Source: Platynereis dumerilii
Taxonomy: Eukaryota > Annelida > Polychaeta > Phyllodocida > Nereididae
Reading direction: 5' to 3'
DNA length: 64,000 nucleotides
NCBI GenBank assembly: GCA_026936325.1
Contig: JAPTHN010000011.1
Location: 51,052,629-51,116,628, forward strand
Shown: positions 24,153 to 35,913 of the stretch, in pieces
How the letters are laid out: each line of letters opens with the position of its first letter
Numbering within the stretch: position 1 is the first letter of the stretch
The notes under the pieces: generated by a model
The model's database searches: none
The model's input: only the letters and a program-made list of their open reading frames with translations
Told to the model about the DNA's origin: nothing
Translations under genes and position numbers: made by a program

Positions 24153-25599
24153 CCGTAATATGGGGTGAATTGGGACAGAATTGAGGGTTTTTCTCATGAT
24201 GCACCATCGTGGCAGCACTTGGCTGTGATCCTGTGTGAAGTATTATGGGTAAACATGGCTGCTTGAGATCAAAACAGTGAGTTTTGCAAGTTGAAAAAAT
24301 GATTTTCCATCTAAACAAGCTATTGAAATCGTTATCTGTCTCATTCTATTTCTTTCTAATTGGATCAATTAACCTGTACCGCAGTTTAAAGATGAGCACC
24401 TACCTCTCAATTGCATTTATTGCCAATTTTATTGTCCGTCAGGTGAACATCAAAGGTTTATGCATTGAAAAGGGCAATCGGCGCCCTTTAATTGCCGTTA
24501 ATTGCAATTGTGAAGGTAGTGAAGGCCACAATTACTATCCTGGTTGATAATAAGGTCCTCAATTGCAATCGGACCACATCAAATGGTCCTGTTATTAGCT
24601 CAATTTAGCAGAAATGACATTTTTCAACTTTCAAAGTGAGCTCTCCTTCCCAAGGGCAGCCATGATGGATAGTACTAGTGCTGCCACGTTACTGCACTGT
24701 GGGTTTTTCTGTCATAGCATGGTCACAAATCATCCTATAAATAAAAATATGGTGCCTAATTATGTCCGAACTTCAGGTCCAACTATTCCTAGAAGCATTA
24801 AAAGATATCTTTAATTTTCAATAATTTATTCATGAAAAAACACTGTCCCAATTCACCCCTCATTTTGGGGTGAATCGGGACAGTCCCCTAATTCTATGAA
24901 ATAACAGTTCCTGCCATGTTTAGGTGATTGCTGCTTGTGAATGAACATTAGAAAATAAATTTTACATGCAAAAAAATAAATTGAGAAAAATCTGAACTCA
25001 ATCATGTCGTAAAATTTGCAGATTTTAAAAAATATGATAAACGACAATAAAAGTATTTAAAAATGTATTTTTTGTTAATTTTACCATACATAGGTAATTC
25101 TGGACTAAATCCGATATCAATGATGACAAGTTCAATAACATTCTTTTAAAAGCCATGCTAGTGCATTCAAATGAAAATTAGTATTGTTATTTTTGTTGAT
25201 TCCGAAAATTTGCCATTGCTCTGGATCTGAACCCATGACCAAACACACAAAATCCCACATCTAGTCAACTGTTCTGGTCCCTTAATTTGCCAAAACTAGG
25301 TTAATAAAGTTTCCTGCATGATTGGTGCCTCTAATATATATGCTTTTTGTGTTTGAAGCAAAATTTTGACCAGCTACAAAAAATCAGTTTCTGCAGGGCC
25401 AAGTTTAAAGTGCTGCAGCTCCTCACTTCCTGCAGTTAGAATTATAAAACTCGACCACAATATACGCTACCATGTATGCTATAATTGTGGAAAAAATTAT
25501 GGACCTGGGTTAAGTAGAAGTAATTGTAGTTTAAGAAATAAAACACACTCCCATTCTGTCCCGATTCACCCCAGTGTCCCGATTCACCCAATATTACGG
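24153..25599. mobile_element. 1447-bp DNA element with TA target duplication
   Basis: Inverted ends CCGTAATATGGGGTGAATTG and the inverse at 25560-25599, flanked by TA at 24151-24152 and 25600-25601. The subterminal word GGGTGAATCGGGACA is repeated at 24841-24890 and twice near the right end. Non-coding; the TA duplication and size fit a Tc1/mariner-like derivative. Confidence 0.8.
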
Positions 25600-26107
25600 T
25601 ACTTGTTTTTTGAAAACTTCGTTTTGCACTTAAACCGTGACATCATCAGGGTATCTGTCAATGTGATTCGTCTAATCTTCAATCGGTGACATATCATTTC
25701 AGAGTTTGACATCACAGTTTATTACAAAGGAAATTAAAACTGCCAGGCAATGTTACTCTTTTTGTACAAGCGCAACAAACAACTTCTGTTCAAGCCGATT
25801 ATTACACCTTGACAGAAGAGTCTCTGTTTCAATGTTTCCCAAACAAAACCTGTTTTATTGTTATTCACAAGACACTCGTCTTCACAATTTCAAATTACTT
25901 CGTTACATTTGTTTTTAGTCATTGCACACCGCAGACCAAAAGTTGCGAAACAGAATTTTGCTTGCCATCAGATCAGTGTTACAGAAATTTGCTTGAGTGT
26001 GGATGGATCGCTGCTTTCAAAAATACTGATAGCCCCAAACAAGTTGCCAGGCATGTCAATGGAATTGCAATGGCCAATGCTTGCCTACTTTTACAATTCC
26101 CATTTTT

Positions 26108-26312
26108 GAGGGGGGAGGGTTGGTCAAGAATAAGTGGTAGCATGCTGGGCTGCAAATCGCTGGGTCCAGGGTTTGACTCCAACTCTTGCCTATGTTGGAC
26201 GACTGTTTCAATCATCATTTGCCTCATTGCCGTTTCCTCCTCCTGTCCTAATCCTACAAAGTGCATAAATACAGGACATAAAGCCCAAATCACCCATCAA
26301 TCATCCATCCCC
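26108..26312 (+). repeat. tRNA-derived SINE, copy 2 (best preserved head)
   Basis: The head resembles a tRNA gene: A-box region TGGTCAAGAATAAGTGGTAG, and B box GGGTTTGACTCC. The body includes GCCTCATTGCCGTTTCCTCC and GTGCATAAATACAGGACATA, then a CATCAATCATCCATCC tail. Pol III promoted SINEs are moved by a LINE; the partner is not identified. Confidence 0.72.
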
Positions 26313-26571
26313 GTTTTTGAGAGCAACCTTTGAAATTTAATACTATTTTTACAAATTTATTTTGCAACACTAATTAGGCAGCTTATTGTTTTTTTCCAAA
26401 CTTTTGGCCAGCAGTGTAACTCTCCTTTGAGGACAAAGTGGTCTGTTTCGTTCAGTTTAATTTCATTGAAACATCTATCAACCCATGTAGGTATTAAAGC
26501 TCAACAAGCTAAACATACATAATCCATGTGTGAATGCATTTGGTCAGTTTCTTGAAATGTGTGCTTGTAAT

Positions 26572-28222
26572 ATATGGCCTAGTTCAAAAATAATGAAGCC
26601 AAAGTGTGACATGACCATCAAAATTTTAGAATGTTTATAAGTATCAAATGACCACATAATATTGTAACAAACATTTCTAAGTTCTAGAAACTGTATTTAC
26701 CATTTTGCTGCGGTTTGTGGAAATGACTGATAAAAGCTGAATATTACCAAATTTTATTTATTTTTATTTCCATGGCAGTAAAAGAAAAGTAGACTAAATG
26801 GTAACTTATCATCAAATTAAATCTAATTTTTTGTTGGATGACAAGCCTCATATACTCTTAAGCCTCCATGGCTGTTTTCATCCAAATTCACGAAATATTT
26901 TATGAGGAAAACAGTATTTTTCGAAATTTTGTCGCAATATTAAAAAAAAAACGTTCAAATTTTCTCCCAAGATGTACATATTTTCCTCTAAAATTATTTC
27001 ACCTATCCTGTGTTATGCACCCAAATGTGGGCTTCGAGTTGGCACCAAATAAGTGCCACCAAAATGAATACGGACAGAGCAAATGATGATAGAAGCGTGT
27101 TTTTTAGCCTATTTTTCCACTAAAAAAGCCAATTTTGGGATCTTGTGTGACACAGAAGTCAAAAAAATGTTCTGGTTTTGACCCAAATTCATTTTAAATG
27201 TATTATCAGTAATAACTGGATGAAGCGAAAGAGTAATTACAAAATTAAAGTGAAATTTGTACTGGTTATTGCCTATTTCGACAAATTGGCCCAAAATTTT
27301 GAGGAAAGCTTCACAAAGAGCAAAATTTTGATAATTAAACATTGAAACATACTCCAACTACTGAAATATTGTGTTGATTATCACTACAAGTAATACTAGA
27401 ATGATTGCTTTACTCCTTACAAGAAAACCATGACAATATGATTAATATTTTCCATAGCGTTACGCTTGCGACAGAGCCCCATTTGTATTTTACCACCAGA
27501 AACCAGCTGCGGACATGGATTTCTTGATTGTTTCTCAATACTACACAGATTTTGCAATATTACAAGCCAAACAAGATTTAAAACGGAGCTTTTATTCCTT
27601 TGTGGCACTGAAAGTGTTCTGGGCGTTACGCTTGCGACGGATTCACCTACCCTGCTATTCATTGGAATTTTTTAGTGAACTAAATTTTCCACAACCACAA
27701 GAAGCTCCAAAATGGGTAAGCAGATATAAGACTAGGTCTCAAGGGCCAAACGATTCAACTGACATATGTCAAAGGGGCACTAGAGCATCCCAGATCAGTA
27801 AGTGTCAAATTTTACTTAATTTTTGGAAGTCAACCTTTGAATCCAAATAGCTCAATAATGTCAACACAGGCAAATATAAATACTTGATTCGATGGATTTA
27901 TGAAGCCTGAGGATGTAGAGATTCAAAAAAGTGTTGGGAAATTGCCTTAGAATATGTCCAAATTTGTAAAACTGAAAGAATTCAAGTGGTAAAAAATGTT
28001 ATGTCACGTTTTTTTGGTGAAAAAATGCCTGTTTTTCAATGTAATTCAACTCTATCTCAATAGCTATGAGACAGAATGTCACGAAATTTTCAGGAAAGCT
28101 GCACAAGAATGTACTTAAAGCAATGATGTACCATTAAGTTGTCACATACAGCCATTCTCATATTTTGAGACCCCTACAGAAAATAAGCTGCGTGGCTTCA
28201 TTATTTTTGAACTAGGCCATAT
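26572..28222. mobile_element. 1651-bp DNA element with ATATGGCCTAGTTC ends
   Basis: Nearly perfect ~30-bp inverted ends (ATATGGCCTAGTTCAAAAAT, then AATGAAGCC). The interior has a repeated GCGTTACGCTTGCGAC at 27458 and 27623, and no transposase frame. Short frames inside (to 111 codons) show no family features. Confidence 0.78.
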
Positions 28223-28399
28223 GCAACTAAATCTGTGACATCACAGTTTTGAGATAAAGTGAAGTGCCAACTGGAAAAACGCATATCTATGAAAACGATA
28301 ATAATATTAATAATCTTAATAACTTATAATATTACTATTATTTTTTTCTTTCCTAGACAAGCCACTGTACCACTTTTTATTTGAATATAATTATTATAT

Positions 28400-28560
28400 A
28401 TATTATATATATATACAGGGGCTCCTCGATAGCGGCACTTCTTGCCTTAGGGGTCCCTGTAGCTCATTCTACTTTTTGTCATTAATTTATTATACTGCAT
28501 AAATACTCAATTATGTTATGTGAGCTACAAATAAAAAAATCTGAATCTGAATCTGTACCA
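28400..28560 (+). mobile_element. LINE 3' end with TGAATC tail
   Basis: A 3' end including ATTTATTATACTGCATAAAT and GTGAGCTACAAATAAAAAAA, ending in CTGAATCTGAATCTG. Same tail type as 11225-11275. The coding part has been lost by 5' truncation. Confidence 0.5.
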
Positions 28561-29620
28561 TTGCCTGTTATTGTTATCTGAACCATTGATATAATGTCAG
28601 CATGATGAACCAGTTATATAGCCATGTGATGCTTGTTTGTTTTTCAGTAGTTACCTGAATAAAATTCCAGTAGCATCAAAACAAGGATTCAAAGCAACTA
28701 TTACATACTAGAAAAGCCCATCAGGGCACATGCACTGTTATATAGGTCTATATATATGTTCATGAAAACTCAGGGGGCAGAACCAAAAAATATTGAAAAT
28801 GATTCAGTTCAAAAACATTGATGCATAAAGGGAAAGCAAATAATTGTAATTGCTGAAAGAACTATTATTCAACTATACAATTTTAATCCAAGAAGGCAAA
28901 AACAGATCTATACGGTGCTCTTATGCTGCCACACAGCTTCTGTTAATTTATTTTCCAACACAACAGCTCCTTCTGGTGTTAATTCACTAAAAGGCACAGA
29001 ATTTGACAGAAAGCAAGAAAAAACCCTGAATACATTAATATAAATGGAATAAGTCAGTGTATTATAAGTAATTCCTACACATATAGTAGTTTGGGTGACA
29101 AAATTGCAACTAAAATAGATTTTATTAGCCAAAACACTATTACTATTTTCTCCACTTGGGGGCCACAACGCTACTGCAGTGATCACATGACCATGACGTC
29201 ATCACCCATAACAGAGCGTCTCCATGACGCTCGCTGTAGGCAGGATTGCTGGATGATTGAAACTGATGGAAAAGTGTGGAAACAACAAATTTAGGGCCCC
29301 TATCTACGATTCTACCGGAGCTCCACATATTCCAATTCTGATTCCACAAATGTTTAGTAAAGCTACGCAGTTTGTTTAAGTAAGATAATATTATGCATGT
29401 CGTTTAGAAAGCTCAACAACCCATTTATAATGTAAATGGTATGTCTACATATTGAACATGGTGTTGTCCTTGACAATGTTTGAAATCACCATCCATGGAG
29501 AACCTAAACAACTAAACATTTGAAATGTTTAGAATTCGTTTAGGTCTGTTTAGAGTGCAACCAAGTATGGAAAGCAGCAATTGGATGACCAGAAAATCAG
29601 GAACATGCCAGTCATTTCTG
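28561..29620. other. Nothing recognised
   Basis: No exon or repeat was identified before half-LINE copy E. A small GC-richer patch near 29155-29300 has no coding signal. Confidence 0.4.
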
Positions 29621-30111
29621 AGAAAAGCTACACGGCCCCCGCAGGTCTCGGGCCTCCTCGTGGCGGTGGGTGGTAACACTATTGGTGAAATCCTGTATCC
29701 TTAGTGGCCAACACGAGACAGTGCGCAAGCACACGTCTCCCCGACGGAAAAGGGGCAACCTGTTTGCCGTGGGTTGCGACCCGTGTCGGAGGATGAAGGG
29801 GTCCTGGTGGTTGAGTTGGTTGGGACTAAGTTGGTCCCTTCCATACAATACACTACTTTGGCCTGGATTTCTCCTAGACGGGAGGCTGGAATGGCCCGGT
29901 CCAGTCAATCGGCTTGTCATGTTGTCATTAGGACTTCGGTCCTATTTGGCCATGGCTGATGGGTCAATCAAAGAAGGTTCTGACCAAGTCTACATGCTGG
30001 CCATGTTTTTAATATGATTGCAGCTGTATATCTTACCAAGCCTTCTACGAGTATATCCCCCATGTATCCCTGGTCTAGGGTACTGGGCACAGCCCTACCC
30101 ATATTAGTCCC

Positions 30112-30272
30112 CCAGAGAATCCACAGGAGGAAGAAACAGCCGTGAGTCAAGTGGAAGTAAGGGAAGACTATTCACCAGACAAGGAAGCAGAACGAAAGAA
30201 AGACATTAACGAAAAGGAACGACAACCAGTTAACAAAGGAAAAGACAAGCCAGTACCAGAACAGATCACTTA
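30112..30272 (+). pseudogene. ORF1 fragment of half-LINE E, left of the foldback
   Basis: Acidic/Lys-rich linker (PDKEAERKKDINEKERQ) that ends in PEQIT, just before the target site. It corresponds to the linker before the C-terminal helical domain of copy D. The knuckles are missing through the internal deletion. Confidence 0.7.
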
Positions 30273-33200
30273 TAGTCGGGCAGATCAGAGGGGTCCCCCT
30301 GCACCCGTCTGAATATTTAACGGGACCAAGTTTTTTGGTGCCCTAATAATGTCCTTTTAACAATAAGCCATTGTTAACAGGACTATCAATGTCCCATGGG
30401 GTTTTTACGGCGGCCATTTTGAATTGAAGGTGACGGCAGAAAAACGTCTCTTAGAAATTACAAGTTTAATTATCTCAGGAACTATTCAAGCTACATTCAC
30501 AAATGGCACATCTATTTATATGTTTTTGGACATGCAGAATCTGAAAATGACATTAATTTCTTCATAAATTGTAAATATCACCCTCTATGGCCAAATATTT
30601 ACAAAAAATCGCCTTTATTAAATATTTCACCTTAGTTCAGTTACTTCTACATCAGCCAGTTAACCAATGGCTCTGTGAGATGATCATATTTGACAAGCAC
30701 TGAATATAAGCTTTCAAATGAGGTATAATATGTCTAAAAGAGATGATTATTTGATGAGCTGTGGTATTTCAAAGATTTTCATTTGTGATTCTGTGATCAT
30801 TTAGCAGCATGGGCAAGGTAGAACTACAAGTCAGGTTGCAAACTGTGAGGTTGCCTTGCACCCTCTGGTAGGTAGTTAATGGCACCCAATTTTTTGAATG
30901 CCAAATATTGTCTGGAAACATATTTTAGATTCTCCCATTGCCAATTATTGTTCCATGGGGTTTTTTCTGGTGGCTATTTTGGATTAACCTCTAAAATTTG
31001 TAAAAGTGTGGTTTTGGCGTTATTGTCGCTTTCCGTGTTAAAGCAGCCATTGCTCTATCATAGTTTATGACAGTGAAGAAAATTAAACACCAAATTAAAC
31101 TTTGAAAGCCAGAGAGTTACTCTTTCAAATGGTGTAAATAGTATGCTTGTAAGATGCTTGTGCTGGATGTCATAAAATTAATTGAACTCTTCCTGCCTCG
31201 GTAGCGAATTTCTTCGTGATCATAAACGTGTCTCATAATTCATTTAATTTCATTTTTTGAATGAGTAGCCCTAGAAAAACATCTCAAACCCAAAGATGGA
31301 TAGCTCTTGACGTCAACTACCATCTGACACATTAATTTTCTTGTTACTACAATAGTCAACCCTTCCAAAGCTAAAATGTTGCTGTCGGTGTCATAAATCT
31401 CCTCAGAAACATAAAATCCTCTCATTTATTTTCAATTTTACCTATCCTAATCACTAGATGACTCATCCCTAACCTGCCAAATGGATAGCCCTTGATGTCA
31501 CCTTTCTCTTGGCACCTTGGTTTTCTTGTTACTACAATTGTCTACCCTCCCAAAGCAAAATAAATGCTGCTGTCGGGGTCGAAAAACTCCTGTGTAACAC
31601 CAAAATCTCTCACGGATTTTCATTTCCTCCTGTCCTAATCAACTGATAACTCATTCCTAACCAATCAAATGGATGTGGATGGACAGCACTTTATGTCAGC
31701 TTTCATTAAGCACCTTGGTTTCCTTGTTAGAAGAACTGTCAACCCTCCCCAAGCTAAATTATTGTTACCGTAAGTATAAAAAATTTCCTTTGAAACACAA
31801 AATCCTTCCATTTATCTTCAATTGTACCTATCCTAATCTGTAGATGACTTATTCCTAACCAACCAAATGAATGTGGATGGATAGCATTTGGTGTCAGCTT
31901 TCATTTGGCAACTTGGTTTCCTTGATACTAGAACTGATAACCCTTCCAAAGCTAAATAAATGTTACCGTCAGTATAAAAAGCTCCTCGGAAACACAAAAT
32001 CTCCCATTTATTTTCAGTTCTACCTGTTCTAATCATTAGATGACTCATTCCTAGCCAACCATATGGATAGCCCTTGATGGCATCTTTCATTTGACACCTT
32101 GGTTTCCTTGTTAGTACAATTGCCAGCCCTCCAAAAGCATACTAGATGTTATGTCTTGGTCAAAATAATCTCGTCGGAAACACAAAAATCTTGTATTTTA
32201 TTTTTCACCTATCCTACTCACCAGATAACTCATTCCTAACCAATCCAATGGACGTGGATGGATAGCCCTTGATATCAGCTTTCATTTGACACCTTGGTTT
32301 CCTTGTCACTAGAACTGTTAACACTTCAAAAGCAAAATTAATGTTTCTGTCAGGGTCAAAAATCTCCTCGGAAACACAAAATACTCCCATTTATTTTGAT
32401 TTTCACCTATCCTAACCTCCAGAAAACTCATCCCTAACCAACCAAACATATAGCCCTTGATATCAGCTTTCAGGAGCTATCCATCCTCATCCATTTGGTT
32501 GGCTAGGAATGAGTGATCTATTGATTAGCATAGGTAGAACTGAAGATAAATGGGAGGATTCTGGGTTTCCAAGGAGATTTTTGACACAAATTGCAGCATT
32601 TATTTAGCTTTTGGAAGGTTGACATTTGTAGCAAGCAGGAAACCAAGGTGCCCGATGAAAGCAGACATCAAGGGCTATCCATCCACATTCACTTGGTTGG
32701 TAAGGAATAAGTTGTCTAGTAATTAGGATAGGTAGAATTTAAAATACAACGTGTTTCAGACGAGATTTTTTCGAACATGACCTAACATTTATTTTGCTTT
32801 TGGTGGGCTGGCAATTGTATTAATAAGAAAACCAAGGTGCCAAATTAAAGCTGCCATCAAGAGTGATCCATCCACATCCATTTGGAAGGTTCATAATAAG
32901 TTATCTGGTGATTAGGAGAGGAGGAAATTGAAATACAAGGGAGGATTTTGTGTTTCAGCCGAGATTTTTTTTGACCAGGACATAACATTCATTTTACTTT
33001 TGAAGGGCTGGAAATTGTATTAACAAGGAAACCAAGGTACCAAATGAAAGCTGCCATCAAGGGCAATCCATCCAGATCTATTTGGATGGTTCATTATAAG
33101 TTATCTGGTGATTAGGATAGGTGGAAATTAAAATACATGGGAGTATTTTGTGTTTCCGAGGAGATTTTTTTGACCAGGACATAATATTTAGTTTGCTTTT

Positions 33201-34872
33201 GGAGGGGTGGCAATTGCAGTAACAAGGAAACGAAGGTGTCAAATGAAAGCTGGCATTAAGGGTTATCCATCCTTATCCATTTGGTTGGTTAGGAATAAGT
33301 CATCTACTGATTAGGATAGGCACAATTGAAAATAAATGGAAGGATTTGGTGTTTCTGGGGGAGATTTTTGATACTGAAGGCAACATTTATTTAGCTTTGG
33401 GAAGGCAAACAGTTCTGGTTACAAGGAAACCAAGGTGCCAAATGGAAGCTGACATAAAGTGTTATCCATCCACATCAATTTGATTGGTTAGGAATGAGTT
33501 ATGTGGTGATTGGGATAGGCGGCAATGAAAATCCGCGTGAGATTTTGATGTTTCACGGGAGATTTTCGACCCGGACAGCAACATTTATTTTGCTTTGGGA
33601 GGTAGAAAATTGTAGTAACAAGGAAACCAAGGTGCCAAGAGGAAGGTTACATCAAGGGCTATCCATTTGGTAGGTTAGGGATGAGTCATCTAGTGATTGG
33701 GATAGGTAAAATTGAAAATAAATGAGAGGATTTTATGTTTCTGAGGAGATTTATAACACCTACAGCAACATTTATTTAGCTTTGGAAGGGTTGACAATTG
33801 TAGTAACAAGAAAATTAATGTGCCAGATGGTAGTTGACATCAAGGGCTATCCATCTTTGGGTTTGAAATGTTTTTCTAGGGCTACTCATTCAAAAAATGA
33901 AATTAAATGAACTATAAGACACGTTTATGATCACGAAGAAATTTGCTACCCAGGCAGGAAGAGTTTAATTATTTTTATGACATCCAGCACAAGCATCTTA
34001 CAAGCATACTATTTACACCATTTGAAAGAGTAACTCTCTGGCTTTCAAAGTTTAATTTGGTGTTTAATTTTCTTCACTGTCATAAACTATGATAGAGCAA
34101 TAGCTGCTTTAACACGGAAAGCGACAATAATGCCAAAACCACACTTTTACAAATTTTAGAGGTTAATCCAAAATAGCCACCAGAAAAACCCCATGGAACA
34201 ATAATGGACAATGGGAGCATCTAAAATATGTTTCCAGACAATATTTGGCATTCAAAAAATTGGGTGCCATTAACTATACCAGAGGGTGCACGGCAACTTC
34301 TCTGGCAATCTGACTTGTAGTTCTACCTCACCCATGCTGCTAAATGATCACAGAATCACAGATGAAAATCTTTGAAATACCACAGCTCATCAAATAATCA
34401 TCTCTTTTAGACATATTATACCTCATTTGAAAGCTTATATTCAGTGCTTGTCAAATATGATCATCACACAGAGCTACTGGTTAACTGGCTGATGTAGAAG
34501 AAACTGAACTAAGGTGAAATATTTAATAAATGCGAATTTTTGTAAATATTTGACCATAATGAGGTGATATTTACAATTTATAAAGAAATTAATGTCATTT
34601 TCAGATTCTGCATGTCCAAAAACATATAAATAGATGTGCCATTTGTGAATGTAGCTTGAATAGTTCCCGAGATAGTTTAACTTGTAATTTCTAAGAGACG
34701 TTTTTCTACCGTCACCTTCAATTCAAAATGGCCGCCATAAAAACCCCATGGGACATTGATAGTCCTGTTAACATTGGCTTTTTGTTAAAAGGACATTATT
34801 AGGGAACCAAAAAACTTGGTCCCGTTAAATATTCAGACGGGTGCAGGGGGACCCCTCTGATCTGCCCGACTA
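30273..34872. mobile_element. 4600-bp foldback DNA element, TTA target duplication
   Basis: The whole element is a giant inverted repeat. Ends TAGTCGGGCAGATCAGAGG and the inverse are flanked by TTA (30270-30272 and 34873-34875). Outer arms of ~1.0-1.2 kb (30273-31290 and 33860-34872) are near-identical inverses. The inner part is two opposed arrays of ~190-bp units, about seven to the left and eight to the right of an inversion point near 32476. No long open frame exists, so it must depend on a transposase elsewhere. The structure recalls foldback/TU elements of flies and sea urchins; a 3-bp TTA duplication is also known for PIF/Harbinger. Confidence 0.88.
31290..33860. repeat. Opposed ~190-bp unit arrays of the foldback
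   Basis: Units carry GGATAGCCCTTGATGTCA, CACCTTGGTTTCCTTGTTAC, AGCTAAATAAATGTTGC, CTCCTCGGAAACACAAAATC and CCTATCCTAATCACTAGATG. Left starts fall at about 31297, 31481, 31675, 31872, 32060, 32257 and 32447. After 32476 the same unit runs in reverse with centres at about 32668, 32857, 33055, 33254, 33455, 33650 and 33838. Confidence 0.88.
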
Positions 34873-35173
34873 TTACAGAGAATATCTTCTCCGCTTCCTT
34901 CAAGGAAGAGTACCAAATGGAGACATTCAACGACCAATGTTTGTACAAAAATACCTGAATCTGGCAGTTTCATATCTGGTACCAATGCTTGGCTTTGACA
35001 AACTGCGTGCCAAACTGACTGAGCGAACTAACCAAAGGATGCACAGTTGGCCACCAGACACCTTTGCAACCAAAAAAGAAGTACTTGATCTAGTCACTCA
35101 GCACGACTTCACAGATGAACACGAAGACAAAGACAGGAAACAAAAAATAATTACCAAACACCAATCCAACTGA
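34873..35173 (+). pseudogene. ORF1 C-terminal fragment of half-LINE E
   Basis: Continues the ORF1 reading after the foldback: YREYLLRFLQGRV, LTERTNQRMHSWPPDTFATK and LDLVTQHDFTDE, paralleling the end of copy D. The hydrophobic segment after FTDE is deleted in this copy, which ends KIITKHQSN. Confidence 0.8.
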
Positions 35174-35453
35174 ATTAACACCCTTGATACAAACCAAGGA
35201 TGTCTCTAAATAGCCCAACAAGGTGCTGATGAGACGTAAAGAACAAACACACACACACACACAGAAAAGCTACACGTTTTCCAAAACCTCATGTATAGTG
35301 GATGAGTTTCATAAAAGGTCAGTGACAAACAATCTAAATATAATCTCTTCACAAACAGAAAATCATTGGTCGTAAAAAATCTTTTGAAGGTGTGTATGTT
35401 GTTGGCTGACAATTAATATGCATTGTGCATTTCCATGTACTGGCTCTCTTTTG

Positions 35454-35460
35454 TATAAAT
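35454..35460 (+). promoter_or_regulatory. Possible TATA box of lectin gene 1
   Basis: TATAAAT about 150 bp ahead of the likely start codon at 35607. AT-rich surroundings make chance occurrence easy. Confidence 0.25.
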
Positions 35461-35588
35461 GTCAAGTGTCACTGATGAATACTTGACAAGTTGATTTATC
35501 CACTTAACATAAGTAAGCCTGCATTTTTAAAGTACAAAGCTAAATGTGAAAGATAAAAGGGGAAAGGGCTTTTTATCAGAAAGCGGCA

Positions 35589-35913
35589 GTGCCACAAACG
35601 GTAAAGATGAAGTTGTGGATATCGGCCCATTACACGATATTACTTATGCTAAATACAGTTTCTACAGCGTTCTCCTGCGAAGAAATACGGCATACTTTAA
35701 AACGGGAACTGGATGCCAGGTACTTATGCTCTCCGTCGACCGTAAATACGAATGGTCCCTCTGGTCTTGTTACATTACTGAAAGGAGAATATGTCGCTGG
35801 AATCTACAGGAGAAGTCAATCTCAGTACAGGGTCCATGTGTGTTACTGGAAAGAAGTGGGGAGTGGTTTGGTTCCATCAGAATCTCTAAGAGGAGGGGAG
35901 ATTTACACATCTG
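35589..35913 (+). CDS. Lectin gene 1, exon 1 (signal peptide and N-module)
   Basis: Ends CATCTG|GTGAGTAA. The module has Cys in FSCEEI, YLCSPS and HVCYWKE. It aligns along its whole length with exon 1 of gene 2: LLKGEYV, VCYWKEV and GGEIYT are identical. Confidence 0.88.

Larger units (their letters stand above)
24130..28309. mobile_element. Outer DNA element containing nested elements
   Basis: Inverted ends ATTATTATCGTTTTCATAG (24130-24150) and CTATGAAAACGATAATAAT (about 28287-28306). Inside are a 1447-bp element (24153-25599), a SINE (26108-26312) and a 1651-bp element (26572-28222). Its sub-end at 28223-28275 (CTGTGACATCACAG) recurs inverted at 41036-41085. No transposase is preserved. 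Confidence 0.55.
29635..35262 (+). mobile_element. Half-LINE copy E, split by a 4.6-kb foldback element
   Basis: Flanked by a 14-bp direct duplication AGAAAAGCTACACG (29621-29634 and 35263-35276). The 5' end is GCCCCCGCAGGTCTCGGGCC and the 3' end has TAGCCCAACAAGGTGCTGAT then a (CA)n tail. The 5' region (29635-30110) matches copy D closely. The middle of ORF1 is deleted near 30110, and the rest is cut by 30273-34872. The uninterrupted half-LINE would be about 1.03 kb. Confidence 0.88.

Noticed and set aside
26108-26180. A tRNA gene
   Set aside because: A- and B-box-like words are present but the cloverleaf does not fold well and the segment is the head of a SINE seen in other copies.
25922-26420. 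Degenerate Tc1-like element with AAACTTTTGGCCAGCAGTGTA at its right end
   Set aside because: The supposed left end (CCGCAGACCAAAAGTTGCG) matches too poorly to define an element.
31290-33860. Regular ~190-bp repeats suggestive of a CRISPR-like or satellite array
   Set aside because: The units are contiguous with no unique spacers, reverse direction at the centre and sit inside inverted arms, so they belong to the foldback element.
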